DNA from: a virus
Strand: one strand, 5' to 3'
IMG/VR virus record: IMGVR_UViG_3300025941_000046
Location: 1-42,815 of that record
DNA: 42,815 nucleotides
Below are positions 37,146 to 42,815 of this stretch, piece by piece. The notes beneath the pieces are model-generated. The model was not told where the DNA came from, searched no databases, and was given only the letters and a program-made list of their open reading frames with translations. Each line of letters opens with the position of its first letter. Position 1 is the first letter of the stretch. The position numbers and the translations under genes are program-made.

Positions 37146-37381
37146 CGGAGCATCGCCTTAGCGTCGGCGACGGTGTAGCCGGCGAGATCCTCGATAGTCT
37201 CGATGGCGTGCTCGGCCATCCCCTTCAGCAGCGCGAAATTGGCGTTGATCACGGCACGCTCGCCGTGGATCGCTGCCAGCTCGGGATCCGGGGTGGGCCC
37301 TCGATCCGCGCAGCTGCACATCGTCTCGAGGGTGAGCAGCAGCTTCTTGAACACGAAGGCCGACGGGACATTGCTGGCCAT
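37142..37381 (-). CDS. Small helical protein
   Basis: Seventy-nine residues: FKKLLLTLETMCSCADRG, then ELAAIHGERAVINANFALLKGMAEHAIETIEDLAGYTVADAKAML. The stop overlaps the end of the convergent + strand gene. Unrecognised; last gene of the leftward cargo island. Confidence 0.5.
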   Translation of the reverse strand: MASNVPSAFVFKKLLLTLETMCSCADRGPTPDPELAAIHGERAVINANFALLKGMAEHAIETIEDLAGYTVADAKAMLR

Positions 37382-37383
37382 GT

Positions 37384-37566
37384 CTACCCCCTCAGGGCCT
37401 TGGCCGCCTCGATAGCGTCGTCCGCCATCTTGGCTATGACCGGGTTCTTGTTGGCACCGTAGTGCGCCACGGCCGCGATCTTCTCGAGCGCGTCCATGAG
37501 GTTGGTGATGGTCATCCCCATGATGGCGACGAGCGCCACGTCGTGGGGCTTCGGGTTCGTGTTCAT
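37384..37566 (-). CDS. Small helical protein
   Basis: The 60-residue product VALVAIMGMTITNLMDALEKIAAVAHYGANKNPVIAKMADDAIEAAK is a compact helical peptide without clear membrane character. The ATG overlaps the stop of the next-upstream gene. Confidence 0.5.
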   Translation of the reverse strand: MNTNPKPHDVALVAIMGMTITNLMDALEKIAAVAHYGANKNPVIAKMADDAIEAAKALRG

Positions 37567-37760
37567 GACGCACCTGCTTTCTCGACATAGGCGACCATGG
37601 CAGCGCCGACGGTCTCCTCGGGCTCTCCGGCCAGGATCATCGGTCCGGCCATCTTGAACAGGCCGCCGATCTTCAGGACGCTGATCTGCATTCCGGAGCA
37701 ATACCTGCCGTAGATCTTGGTGATCGCGGCATCGAGCTTCTTCGGGGACAATTTGGTCAT
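37563..37760 (-). CDS. Small hypothetical protein
   Basis: Sixty-five residues with AAAGGAG before the ATG. TKLSPKKLDAAITKIYGRYCSGMQISVLKI then MAGPMILAGEPEETVGAAMVAYVE. Unrecognised. Confidence 0.5.
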   Translation of the reverse strand: MTKLSPKKLDAAITKIYGRYCSGMQISVLKIGGLFKMAGPMILAGEPEETVGAAMVAYVEKAGAS

Positions 37761-37772
37761 CGTCGGTCTCCT

Positions 37773-37958
37773 TTATTCTGGCATCATCACGTAGAACACT
37801 GGGCCAAGCCGCGGTTGAATAACCTCGCCGCCGACCTTCTCCGCAGCGCGCGCAGCCTGCGTCTTGTTCGCGAAGGTCTTGGCGAAAACGCCGGTGGGGG
37901 TGGATTTCGCGAGAACCACGACCCCGCTGTTGAGTTTCGAAGTCAGAATGGCGGTCAT
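37773..37958 (-). CDS. Small conserved phage protein (FANKTQAARAAEKVG)
   Basis: The 61-residue protein has a strand-helix-strand pattern: GVFAKTFANKTQAARAAEKVGGEVIQPRLGPVFYVMM. The 'ANKTQA...KVG...FYV' pattern is frequent in small phage proteins of unknown function. AAAGGAG precedes the ATG. It is the first gene behind array promoter 6. Confidence 0.6.
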   Translation of the reverse strand: MTAILTSKLNSGVVVLAKSTPTGVFAKTFANKTQAARAAEKVGGEVIQPRLGPVFYVMMPE

Positions 37959-38006
37959 AACTGGTCGCTCCTTTCGGGAGGTTGGTCAGTCCTGGTTGTC
38001 AGGGGC

Positions 38007-38024
38007 GCCGGGAACTCTCCCGGC
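38007..38024 (-). promoter_or_regulatory. Leader hairpin behind array promoter 6
   Basis: GCCGGG and CCCGGC with a 6-base loop, 6 bases downstream of the -10 box, hence at the 5' end of the transcript. A similar hairpin follows array promoter 7. Confidence 0.6.
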
Positions 38025-38030
38025 AAGGTT

Positions 38031-38059
38031 TATATAGCGCGCCTGACCGTAGCAGTCAA
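38031..38059 (-). promoter_or_regulatory. Array promoter 6
   Basis: Minus strand TTGACT, 17 bp, TATATA, with GTCAG in the dyad position and flank TAAATAGC. Confidence 0.9.
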
Positions 38060-38074
38060 GCTATTTAGAGCCAA

Positions 38075-38197
38075 TCAATCGCAGTCCCAGTGCGTGAGCA
38101 GGCCGAATTCGTAGTGGGTCGCGCAGTGCTTACCGGGTGGCGGTTCGCAGGCTGCGAGCAGCAGCGCGGTGGCCAGGATGGCCAGGATCGTCTTCAT
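38075..38197 (-). CDS. 40-residue lipoprotein
   Basis: The frame begins with an almost ideal lipoprotein signal, MKTILAILATALLLAAC (Cys17). The mature part is only 24 residues: CEPPPGKHCATHYEFGLLTH followed by WDCD, with three Cys. AAGGAG lies 9 bases before the ATG. Small phage lipoproteins of this kind, such as T5 Llp, block receptors against superinfection. That role is inferred from size, signal and its place in a cargo island. Confidence 0.65.
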   Translation of the reverse strand: MKTILAILATALLLAACEPPPGKHCATHYEFGLLTHWDCD

Positions 38198-38223
38198 CGG
38201 TGGTTACTCCTTGGAGGTTGGGG

Positions 38224-39117
38224 TTAAGCGGCGAGCGCCAGTGGCGCCCAGTCATTGGCCGGCTTGGCGAAGGGAATCGCCTCGACGGCGTGGATCGACA
38301 TCGCGGCGACTGCCGGGGCGATGATCTTCTCGGCGTTCTCGACGAACACCGACCAGAGCTCGTAGTCGCCCTCGTCCTCGAGCAGCCACGCGAACGCTTC
38401 GGTCAGGAAGTTCGCGGCGACCGCCCTGTTCTTGGTGATCGGCCGTCCCTGACCGACCTGGGCCCGGATCCGGGCTGCGTCGGTGGTCACCATGGTGCCG
38501 GGAGAGGCCTCGCTGATCACCGCGAGGAGTGCCGCCAGCTTCTTCTTCGCGGCAGCGATCCCGAGCAGGTGCAGCCGCTTCGGCTTGATCTCGCCGCCCA
38601 GCAGGTTCGCCAGCTCCGCGACGGAGAAGGCCGACTGATTGGACGGGACGGAGACGGTGAAATCCTCGGTCCCCAGGATGGCTGCCGCGGCCCGGTAGGC
38701 CTCGTAGGGCGGCAGCTCGCCCTTCTGCACCGGCACCAGCGCGTCGTGTCCGGCGCCGATCACGAGCTCGACCAGCCCCTTCCACTCGGCGAGCAGCTTC
38801 AGGCTCTCGGCCTGATTGCCGATCACGTCGGGCATCACGATGTGCATCCTGGTTCCGGGCGCCTCGTGCACCAGCTTGGTGATGGTCGCCGCGACCTTGG
38901 GCCAGTTCATCGGCTCGCCGTGGGTGCAGGCGGTAAACGCGCCGCTGTCGACGAACACCTCGCCGCCCCGGCTCGCATACTCGATCATCATGTCCCACGC
39001 GGCACCGCCGACGGTGAGCTCGGCCAGGGAAACGCCGATCGCCGATCCGGCGACGATGTAGCCCCGCATGATGTTGGGCGCACTCGCGCCCGACCGATAA
39101 GAGGTCGTCACTAACAT
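38224..39117 (-). CDS. tRNA-guanine-transglycosylase-like protein (DpdA-type candidate)
   Basis: The 297-residue protein resembles TGT-fold base-exchange enzymes. It has VFVDSGAFT (about 55-62, the conserved Asp-Ser-Gly), VMPDVIGNQAES (about 94-105, second Asp), LVPVQKG (127-133), VSVPSNQSAF (155-164), RLHLLGIAAAKKK (181-193) and TTDAARIRAQVG (211-222). In phages the DpdA branch of this family inserts 7-deazaguanines into DNA rather than tRNA. No preQ0 synthesis genes are in the window, so the base would come from the host. Family is inferred from motif order; substrate is open. Confidence 0.65.
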   Translation of the reverse strand: MLVTTSYRSGASAPNIMRGYIVAGSAIGVSLAELTVGGAAWDMMIEYASRGGEVFVDSGAFTACTHGEPMNWPKVAATITKLVHEAPGTRMHIVMPDVIGNQAESLKLLAEWKGLVELVIGAGHDALVPVQKGELPPYEAYRAAAAILGTEDFTVSVPSNQSAFSVAELANLLGGEIKPKRLHLLGIAAAKKKLAALLAVISEASPGTMVTTDAARIRAQVGQGRPITKNRAVAANFLTEAFAWLLEDEGDYELWSVFVENAEKIIAPAVAAMSIHAVEAIPFAKPANDWAPLALAA

Positions 39118-39141
39118 CGGAAGTCTCTCGGGAAAGTGGAA

Positions 39142-39160
39142 GCCGGGAACCGTGCCCGGC
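39142..39160 (-). promoter_or_regulatory. Leader hairpin behind array promoter 7
   Basis: GCCGGG and CCCGGC with a 7-base loop, starting 6 bases downstream of the -10 box, in front of the TGT-like gene. Confidence 0.6.
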
Positions 39161-39166
39161 GAGTCC

Positions 39167-39195
39167 TATGTAATACGCCTGACTGTAAGCGTCAA
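39167..39195 (-). promoter_or_regulatory. Array promoter 7
   Basis: Minus strand TTGACG, 17 bp, TACATA, with GTCAG in the dyad position and flank TTTAATTAGC. It drives the TGT-like gene. Confidence 0.9.
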
Positions 39196-39219
39196 GCTAA
39201 TTAAATAGCGGCGGGCGAT

Positions 39220-39534
39220 TTAGTTCCGGAAGTAGGCCATGCCGTAAGGCGTGCAGCCGGCCAGAGGGTCGGGGTCGAAGATGTTGCCCCGCTTGCCCTT
39301 GGCGGGGGCCTTCCAGCCGGCGGACTTCAGCAGGTCGCCGGTGGTCTGATCGATGAAGCCGTAGGCGCTCCGCGAGCTGCCCTGGGCGAGCACGATTCTG
39401 GCGTATTTGGTCGCCGGCTCGATGGTGATCGTCGGCGGGGTGCCGACGTTGGCGGCCTTCTGCCAATGAGCGTGGACGAAGCCCTGCAGCTTGGTCTGGA
39501 AAGCGGACAGGTCGGCGGTGGTGACTTTGTTCAC
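39220..39534 (-). CDS. Small conserved phage protein (DLLKSAGWKAPAKGKRGNIFD)
   Basis: A GTG preceded by AAAGGATTCA gives 104 residues. The C-terminal GFIDQTTGDLLKSAGWKAPAKGKRGNIFD is a pattern found in many small phage proteins: a beta-hairpin, then 'K-x-x-WK-x-PA...RGNI'. Function unknown. Its ribosome site lies in a sequence repeated in front of the LPD29-like gene. Confidence 0.65.
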   Translation of the reverse strand: MNKVTTADLSAFQTKLQGFVHAHWQKAANVGTPPTITIEPATKYARIVLAQGSSRSAYGFIDQTTGDLLKSAGWKAPAKGKRGNIFDPDPLAGCTPYGMAYFRN

Positions 39535-39547
39535 GGTCTGAATCCTT

Positions 39548-39805
39548 TCAGGTTGCCATACCGCAGAGGTATTCGTTGGCGCGCTTGCCGAGGTCGTTGG
39601 CCTTCGCGGCCTCTGCGGCCTCTGCGTTGGCTTTCATCGCGGCCAGGATGAAGTGCTCCTTCACTCCGGTCGCCGCGGAGATCGCGTCCGAGCTCATGCG
39701 CATGGCGATCAGTTTGTTCAGCGCGGTGCTCTCGTCGGCCGGGGTCGCCTTGCGGCCGAGGAACAGGCCTTCCGTCAGCACTTTCAGCGCTTCAGCGTAG
39801 GTCAT
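39548..39805 (-). CDS. Small helical protein behind array promoter 8
   Basis: The 85-residue product (CGGAG upstream) is helical: YAEALKVLTEGLFLGRKATPADESTALNKLIAMRMSSDAISAATG. Unrecognised. Confidence 0.5.
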   Translation of the reverse strand: MTYAEALKVLTEGLFLGRKATPADESTALNKLIAMRMSSDAISAATGVKEHFILAAMKANAEAAEAAKANDLGKRANEYLCGMAT

Positions 39806-39830
39806 CGTCAGACTCCGTTCTTGCAGGCAG

Positions 39831-39859
39831 AGAATATCCGGCTTGACCATATGCGTCAA
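39831..39859 (-). promoter_or_regulatory. Array promoter 8
   Basis: Minus strand TTGACG, 17 bp, TATTCT with a perfect TTGAC-N7-GTCAA dyad and flank GTTAAATAGC. Confidence 0.9.
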
Positions 39860-39883
39860 GCTATTTAACGGCGGACAGGGGAT

Positions 39884-40474
39884 TTATTTGCCGCCAGCGC
39901 AGCAGTGGGTCTTGTGCGCCGCGGCCATGATCTCGCGCTCCATGTCGAAGCCGCGGGTCTTCTCCTGGTCATAGGTCAGGGTCTTCACGTAGGCGTCGCC
40001 GTAATCGCTCACGACGATCTCGACCACCTCGACCGGGTATCCCTTGGCGGCCAGCCTGTCGCGCGCTCTGGTCAGCAGCGCGGGGCTGATCGTCCGATTG
40101 CAGAAAATGAAGTCCGCGCCGAAGTGCACCAGCTTCGCATCCGGATCCGGCATCCAATTCCGCACCGGGCCGTAGACGCCGCCGCTGCCGGCCGTGCCCT
40201 CGTCGCTGGCGGTCATCGCCGTGCCATCCGGTGACAGCCAGGAATCGCGGCCGAACTTCAGGTCGATCATGCCGTCGAAGCCGCCGCCCTGGAATTGCTT
40301 GGCAACCGGCTCGACCGCGGCGGAGCAGGGACCGTCGGTCCACCTCACGTCGATCGACGCGCCGCCGGCGTATTTGTCGGACTTGACCGAGAACTTGACG
40401 CCGGGGAAGGCCTTCTTGAGCGCGCCCCGCACCAGCTTGGCGGTCTCGGTGACGGAAACGTAAGTCGACTTCAC
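39884..40474 (-). CDS. LPD29-like domain protein
   Basis: A GTG overlapping the upstream stop gives 196 residues. ETAKLVRGALKKAFPGVKFSVKSDKYAGGASIDVRWTDGP (about 10-49) followed by FDGMIDLKFGRDSW fits the LPD29 domain, first defined in large polyvalent proteins of phages and conjugative elements. Such domains probably travel into the host with DNA or modify host processes. The C-terminal half is helical and ends HKTHCCAGGK. Confidence 0.6.
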   Translation of the reverse strand: MKSTYVSVTETAKLVRGALKKAFPGVKFSVKSDKYAGGASIDVRWTDGPCSAAVEPVAKQFQGGGFDGMIDLKFGRDSWLSPDGTAMTASDEGTAGSGGVYGPVRNWMPDPDAKLVHFGADFIFCNRTISPALLTRARDRLAAKGYPVEVVEIVVSDYGDAYVKTLTYDQEKTRGFDMEREIMAAAHKTHCCAGGK

Positions 40475-40821
40475 GGGATGAATCCTTTCAGGTTGCCGTA
40501 GCGGCCCAGATAAGCGCCGGCCCGGCTGGTCGGGTTGTTCGGAAACTCGTGCGCGATGTGCGCGTCCTCCGCGTCCTGCTCATCGGCGAACAGCGGCATA
40601 TCGGCGGGCACCTCGAACACCTGATATTTCCTGTGAGCGGTCTCCCGGCAGATCACGACCTTGCCGTTCCACTCCCAGACCGCCACGACCGGGCTGTAGG
40701 CGTAGGGGCTCGGAATCGGATCAGTCTGGAACCGCGCCAGCCATGCGATTGGCTCCTCGCTCGCTTCCGCGATCCACTGCGCGTGGCCGGCGTACGACCG
40801 AATGGTCTTGATGCACTTCAT
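40471..40821 (-). CDS. Hypothetical protein
   Basis: The 116-residue protein has GGAGG upstream. WIAEASEEPIAWLARFQTD, VVAVWEWNGKVVICRETAHRKYQVFEVP and DAEDAHIAHEFPNN are well-patterned but unknown to me. Its last nine codons are also a copy of the start element used by the 39534 gene. Confidence 0.55.
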   Translation of the reverse strand: MKCIKTIRSYAGHAQWIAEASEEPIAWLARFQTDPIPSPYAYSPVVAVWEWNGKVVICRETAHRKYQVFEVPADMPLFADEQDAEDAHIAHEFPNNPTSRAGAYLGRYGNLKGFIP

Positions 40822-40834
40822 CGAATGTCCTCCT

Positions 40835-41095
40835 TCACAGTCCGTGCTCTGGGCCCATGCCCAGCTTCTTGCAGGCCTCGTAAGCGGCGCTTGTCTCGGC
40901 CTCGACCTTCCTCTGGCCCATCGGGGTCACGAACACCGAGCCGAGGTAGCGGTCTTCTTGCGCGAGCCTGAAGTTGTAGGCTGCCAGCGCCTTCTTCTGT
41001 GCCGCGGTCAACTTCACCTTCGGGGCGAAGGTGGACTCGGCTTTCTCGGCAGCCTTCAATGTCGCTGCCAGCTTCTTCCACTGCTCGTTGGTCAT
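40835..41095 (-). CDS. Small basic helical protein
   Basis: Eighty-six residues, Lys/Ala-rich: NEQWKKLAATLKAAEKAESTFAPKVKLTAAQKKALAAYNFRLAQEDRYLGS. GGAGG inside the end of the upstream gene serves as its ribosome site. Unrecognised. Confidence 0.5.
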   Translation of the reverse strand: MTNEQWKKLAATLKAAEKAESTFAPKVKLTAAQKKALAAYNFRLAQEDRYLGSVFVTPMGQRKVEAETSAAYEACKKLGMGPEHGL

Positions 41096-41098
41096 CGC

Positions 41099-41245
41099 TC
41101 AGCCTCCCATCCACGCGTTCAACCAAGAGGTCGCCCACAGCCGGGCGAACGCAGTCCCGACGACGTAGGGGTTGGCGCTCAGGGGAGCCCCGGCCAGGAA
41201 AGCGGCCTTGCCGCCCTTCATCGCGGCGAACCTCATTGCAATCAT
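41099..41245 (-). CDS. 48-residue Rmf-like peptide
   Basis: AGGAGG stands 5 bases before the ATG. The product runs KGGKAAFLAGAPLSANPYVVG then TAFARLWATSWLNAWMGG, an A-x-x-x-G...NPY...W...W pattern like the ribosome modulation factor motif in the 15790-16386 protein. It is the first gene behind array promoter 9. The Rmf resemblance is a pattern match only. Confidence 0.5.
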   Translation of the reverse strand: MIAMRFAAMKGGKAAFLAGAPLSANPYVVGTAFARLWATSWLNAWMGG

Positions 41246-41293
41246 CGGAACCTCCTGGGGAAAGCCGAGGAGCCACTCTCACCCGGCACTCTC

Positions 41294-41322
41294 TATATAA
41301 TCCACATGACGAATATCGTCAA
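41294..41322 (-). promoter_or_regulatory. Array promoter 9
   Basis: Minus strand TTGACG, 17 bp, TATATA, with GTCAT in the dyad position and flank ATAATCCGC. Confidence 0.9.
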
Positions 41323-41351
41323 GCGGATTATGCGGTGATTCGCAGAAAAGT

Positions 41352-41594
41352 TCAGGCGCCCACCGCCGCGTAGTAGCCGGGAGCCTTGACGCTCCCGTAT
41401 CCGAACTTCGCCTCGCTGCCGGTGAAGAACATGATCGCGAACCTGATCCTGGCCACTTCGGCCGTGGTCAGCGTCTTCGGCAGCTTGGCATCGATCGGCA
41501 TCTTCCAGTTCGGCTTCGGCGCGACGAGGGCGAATGCCGCCTCGAGCTCCTCCTGGGTGTAGCCGCCCATCAGGGTGTTGGGGTCGAAGGCCAT
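41352..41594 (-). CDS. Small conserved phage-type protein (GGYTQEELEAAF)
   Basis: The ATG after AAAGGAG gives 80 residues: GGYTQEELEAAFALVAPKPNWKMPIDAKLP, then VARIRFAIMFFTGSEAKF. This combination recurs in small proteins of alphaproteobacterial phages, with no known function. Confidence 0.55.
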   Translation of the reverse strand: MAFDPNTLMGGYTQEELEAAFALVAPKPNWKMPIDAKLPKTLTTAEVARIRFAIMFFTGSEAKFGYGSVKAPGYYAAVGA

Positions 41595-41617
41595 AGCTTT
41601 GTCTCCTTTCGAGAGGG

Positions 41618-41848
41618 TCATAGAAGAGGGAGGCCGGCGACGGCCTCCGCCTCGGTATCGGCCTGCCGGATGATCTCCGGCCCGCCCGTCACCGGGTCAG
41701 TGAGGTGGGCGTCCGCGACCAGCCAGCACACGGCATCGAACCGAGTGTGGATCGCCCAGACGGCATACCGCCGGTATTCGCCGAACAGCCGCTTCTTGGA
41801 AGCGGCCTTGCCGGCCAGGGCGGGGACGTTGGAGAGGGGAGCAGCCAT
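41618..41848 (-). CDS. Small hypothetical protein behind array promoter 10
   Basis: TAGGAGG before the ATG gives 76 residues: KRLFGEYRRYAVWAIHTRFDAVCWLVADAHLTDPVTGGPEIIRQ. Aromatic-rich and probably alpha/beta. Unrecognised. Confidence 0.5.
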   Translation of the reverse strand: MAAPLSNVPALAGKAASKKRLFGEYRRYAVWAIHTRFDAVCWLVADAHLTDPVTGGPEIIRQADTEAEAVAGLPLL

Positions 41849-41925
41849 AGAGGCCTCCTAGAGAGGGGTTTCGGTCATCTTGTCTGGGCTGCCGCGCCCG
41901 GAACCTCAGTCCTGCCGACACACTC

Positions 41926-41954
41926 TATATATAACACCATACGGGGCACGTCAA
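41926..41954 (-). promoter_or_regulatory. Array promoter 10
   Basis: Minus strand TTGACG, 17 bp, TATATA, with flank TTTAATTCGC. GTCA in the dyad position is replaced by GTAT. Confidence 0.85.
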
Positions 41955-41963
41955 GCGAATTAA

Positions 41964-42779
41964 ATGGCTGCGGCGAGAAAAATTCGCACTGGCGGCAAGC
42001 CGAAGACGCTCGCAGCGGTGCGGCCGAATGTTGGGCTCGAGGCGGCATACCGCCGGGCGCTCGACACGCTGGTCGGCGAGATGCACGCCTCGCTCGTCCG
42101 CTTCCTGAGCGCGCAGTATCGGCGCCGGCCTCCGGTGATGGCGCAGGACAGTCCGGCCTCCGACATGGCGGCGGCGATGCGGATCCTGCGGCGGCGGTGG
42201 GAATCGCGCTTCGACGAGGCCTCCGACCGGCTGGCGACCCACTATTCGCGGGCGATCGCGCGGCGCTCCGACGCGAACCTTCGCTCGATCCTCAAGCGGG
42301 CAGGGATCGCGGTAGAGTTCAAGATGACGCCCGCGATGACCGACGTCATGCACGCCACGATCGGCGAGCAGGTCAGCCTGATCCGTTCGATCGCGAGCGA
42401 GCACCTGACGCAGGTCGAAGGCCTCGTGATGCGCAGCGTGCAACAAGGGGGCGATCTGGCGACTCTGACGCGGCAGCTGCAGCATCGGTATGCGGTGACG
42501 CGCCATCGCGCAGCGCTGATAGCCCGCGATCAGAACTCGAAGGCGGTTGCGGCGATGACGCGAGCTCGTCAGGAGGAGCTCGGCATAACCGAGGCGGTCT
42601 GGCTGCACAGTCGTGGCGGACGCGAGCCGCGGCCAACGCACCTCGCGAACGACGGAGAGAAGTTCGTTGTGAGCGAGGGGTGGTTCGATCCTGACCCCAA
42701 GGTGCGGCAGCGGATCTGGCCTGGGCAGCTGATCAACTGCCGCTGTGTGAGCAAGCCGATAGTGCCGGGATTCACATGA
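41964..42779 (+). CDS. Mu F-like minor head (morphogenesis) protein
   Basis: The 271-residue protein has a helical N-terminal two thirds. Its C-terminal domain runs ALIARDQNSKAVAAMTRARQEELGITEAVWLHSRGGREPRPTHLANDGE (about 187-235) and ends WPGQLINCRCVSKPIVPGF. This R-D-Q...W...D-x-R-x-x-H...CRC pattern is that of the phage Mu F / SPP1 gp7 head-morphogenesis family. Such a gene normally follows the portal; here a 4.8-kb leftward island separates them. Confidence 0.85.
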   Translation: MAAARKIRTGGKPKTLAAVRPNVGLEAAYRRALDTLVGEMHASLVRFLSAQYRRRPPVMAQDSPASDMAAAMRILRRRWESRFDEASDRLATHYSRAIARRSDANLRSILKRAGIAVEFKMTPAMTDVMHATIGEQVSLIRSIASEHLTQVEGLVMRSVQQGGDLATLTRQLQHRYAVTRHRAALIARDQNSKAVAAMTRARQEELGITEAVWLHSRGGREPRPTHLANDGEKFVVSEGWFDPDPKVRQRIWPGQLINCRCVSKPIVPGFT

Positions 42780-42815
42780 AGAGCTGACGCTGGGGCTGAC
42801 GGGTTTTCCTCCCCC

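Noticed and set aside
1-42815. Integrase, excisionase or transposase genes
   Set aside because: I looked for tyrosine or serine recombinase and transposase motifs in all large frames and saw none.
1-42815. tRNA or rRNA genes
   Set aside because: No cloverleaf with a TTC-x-A-x-x arm or rRNA-like stretch was noticed by eye; tRNAscan would be decisive.

Overview
The window looks like most of the genome of a tailed, probably temperate double-stranded DNA phage (or prophage) of a high-GC alphaproteobacterium. The phage call rests on terminase, portal, Mu F-like head, lysis, CI-like repressor, ERF recombinase and replication-initiator genes packed with ATGA/GTGA overlaps. The host call rests on high GC, a GcrA-like DNA-binding segment and small protein families I associate with Rhizobiales-type phages. 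I saw no integrase, tRNA, rRNA, CRISPR or insertion sequence. Both window ends cut the structural module.

Layout. (1) 1-4660, + strand: end of a repetitive fibre-like virion protein, a small virion protein, a lysis cassette (transglycosylase-like endolysin, membrane protein, spanin-like pair), two small virion-like proteins, then a strong terminator. (2) 4657-9023, - strand: tightly coupled small genes (DUF3850/ASCH, zinc ribbons, an HNH-like nuclease, a DUF2493 SLOG protein). Several are separated by repeated hairpin/ribosome-site cassettes. (3) 9097-9489: a ribbon-helix-helix-like regulator with copies of a dispersed palindrome in front of it and inside it. (4) 9513-14229, - strand: recombination operon (HNH endonuclease, coiled-coil protein, ERF annealing protein, MarR-like regulator, large unknown protein). 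(5) 14378-15793: immunity switch with a CI-like repressor and a divergent double-HTH Cro-like protein. (6) 15790-24044, + strand: early/replication operon (Rmf-like protein, RuvC-like resolvase, DNA methyltransferase, two ParB-fold proteins, an initiator carrying in-gene iterons, a likely helicase loader, a lone DnaA domain IV, a GcrA-like protein). (7) 24556-31608, - strand: many small genes, several driven by near-identical promoters. (8) 31684-37145, + strand: small terminase, large terminase split by a frameshift, a portal fused to a zeta-toxin-like kinase, and a small overlapping gene. (9) 37142-41848, - strand: an island of small cargo genes with the same promoter type, including a TGT/DpdA-like enzyme, a 40-residue lipoprotein and an LPD29-like protein. 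(10) 41964-end: Mu F-like minor head protein.

How it fits together. The rightward early operon makes the replication and recombination functions, and the rightward late genes package DNA and build the head. Two leftward blocks flank the terminase-portal block and share a compact sigma70-type promoter: a TTGAC -35 box, exactly 17 bp, then a TATA-like -10 box. Eight of ten copies carry GTCA seven bases after TTGAC, making a dyad that overlaps the -35 box. This looks like a co-regulated cassette ('moron') system. A second dispersed dyad (CGACWGTCG) is confined to 9.07-17.56 kb, where the regulators and early genes lie.
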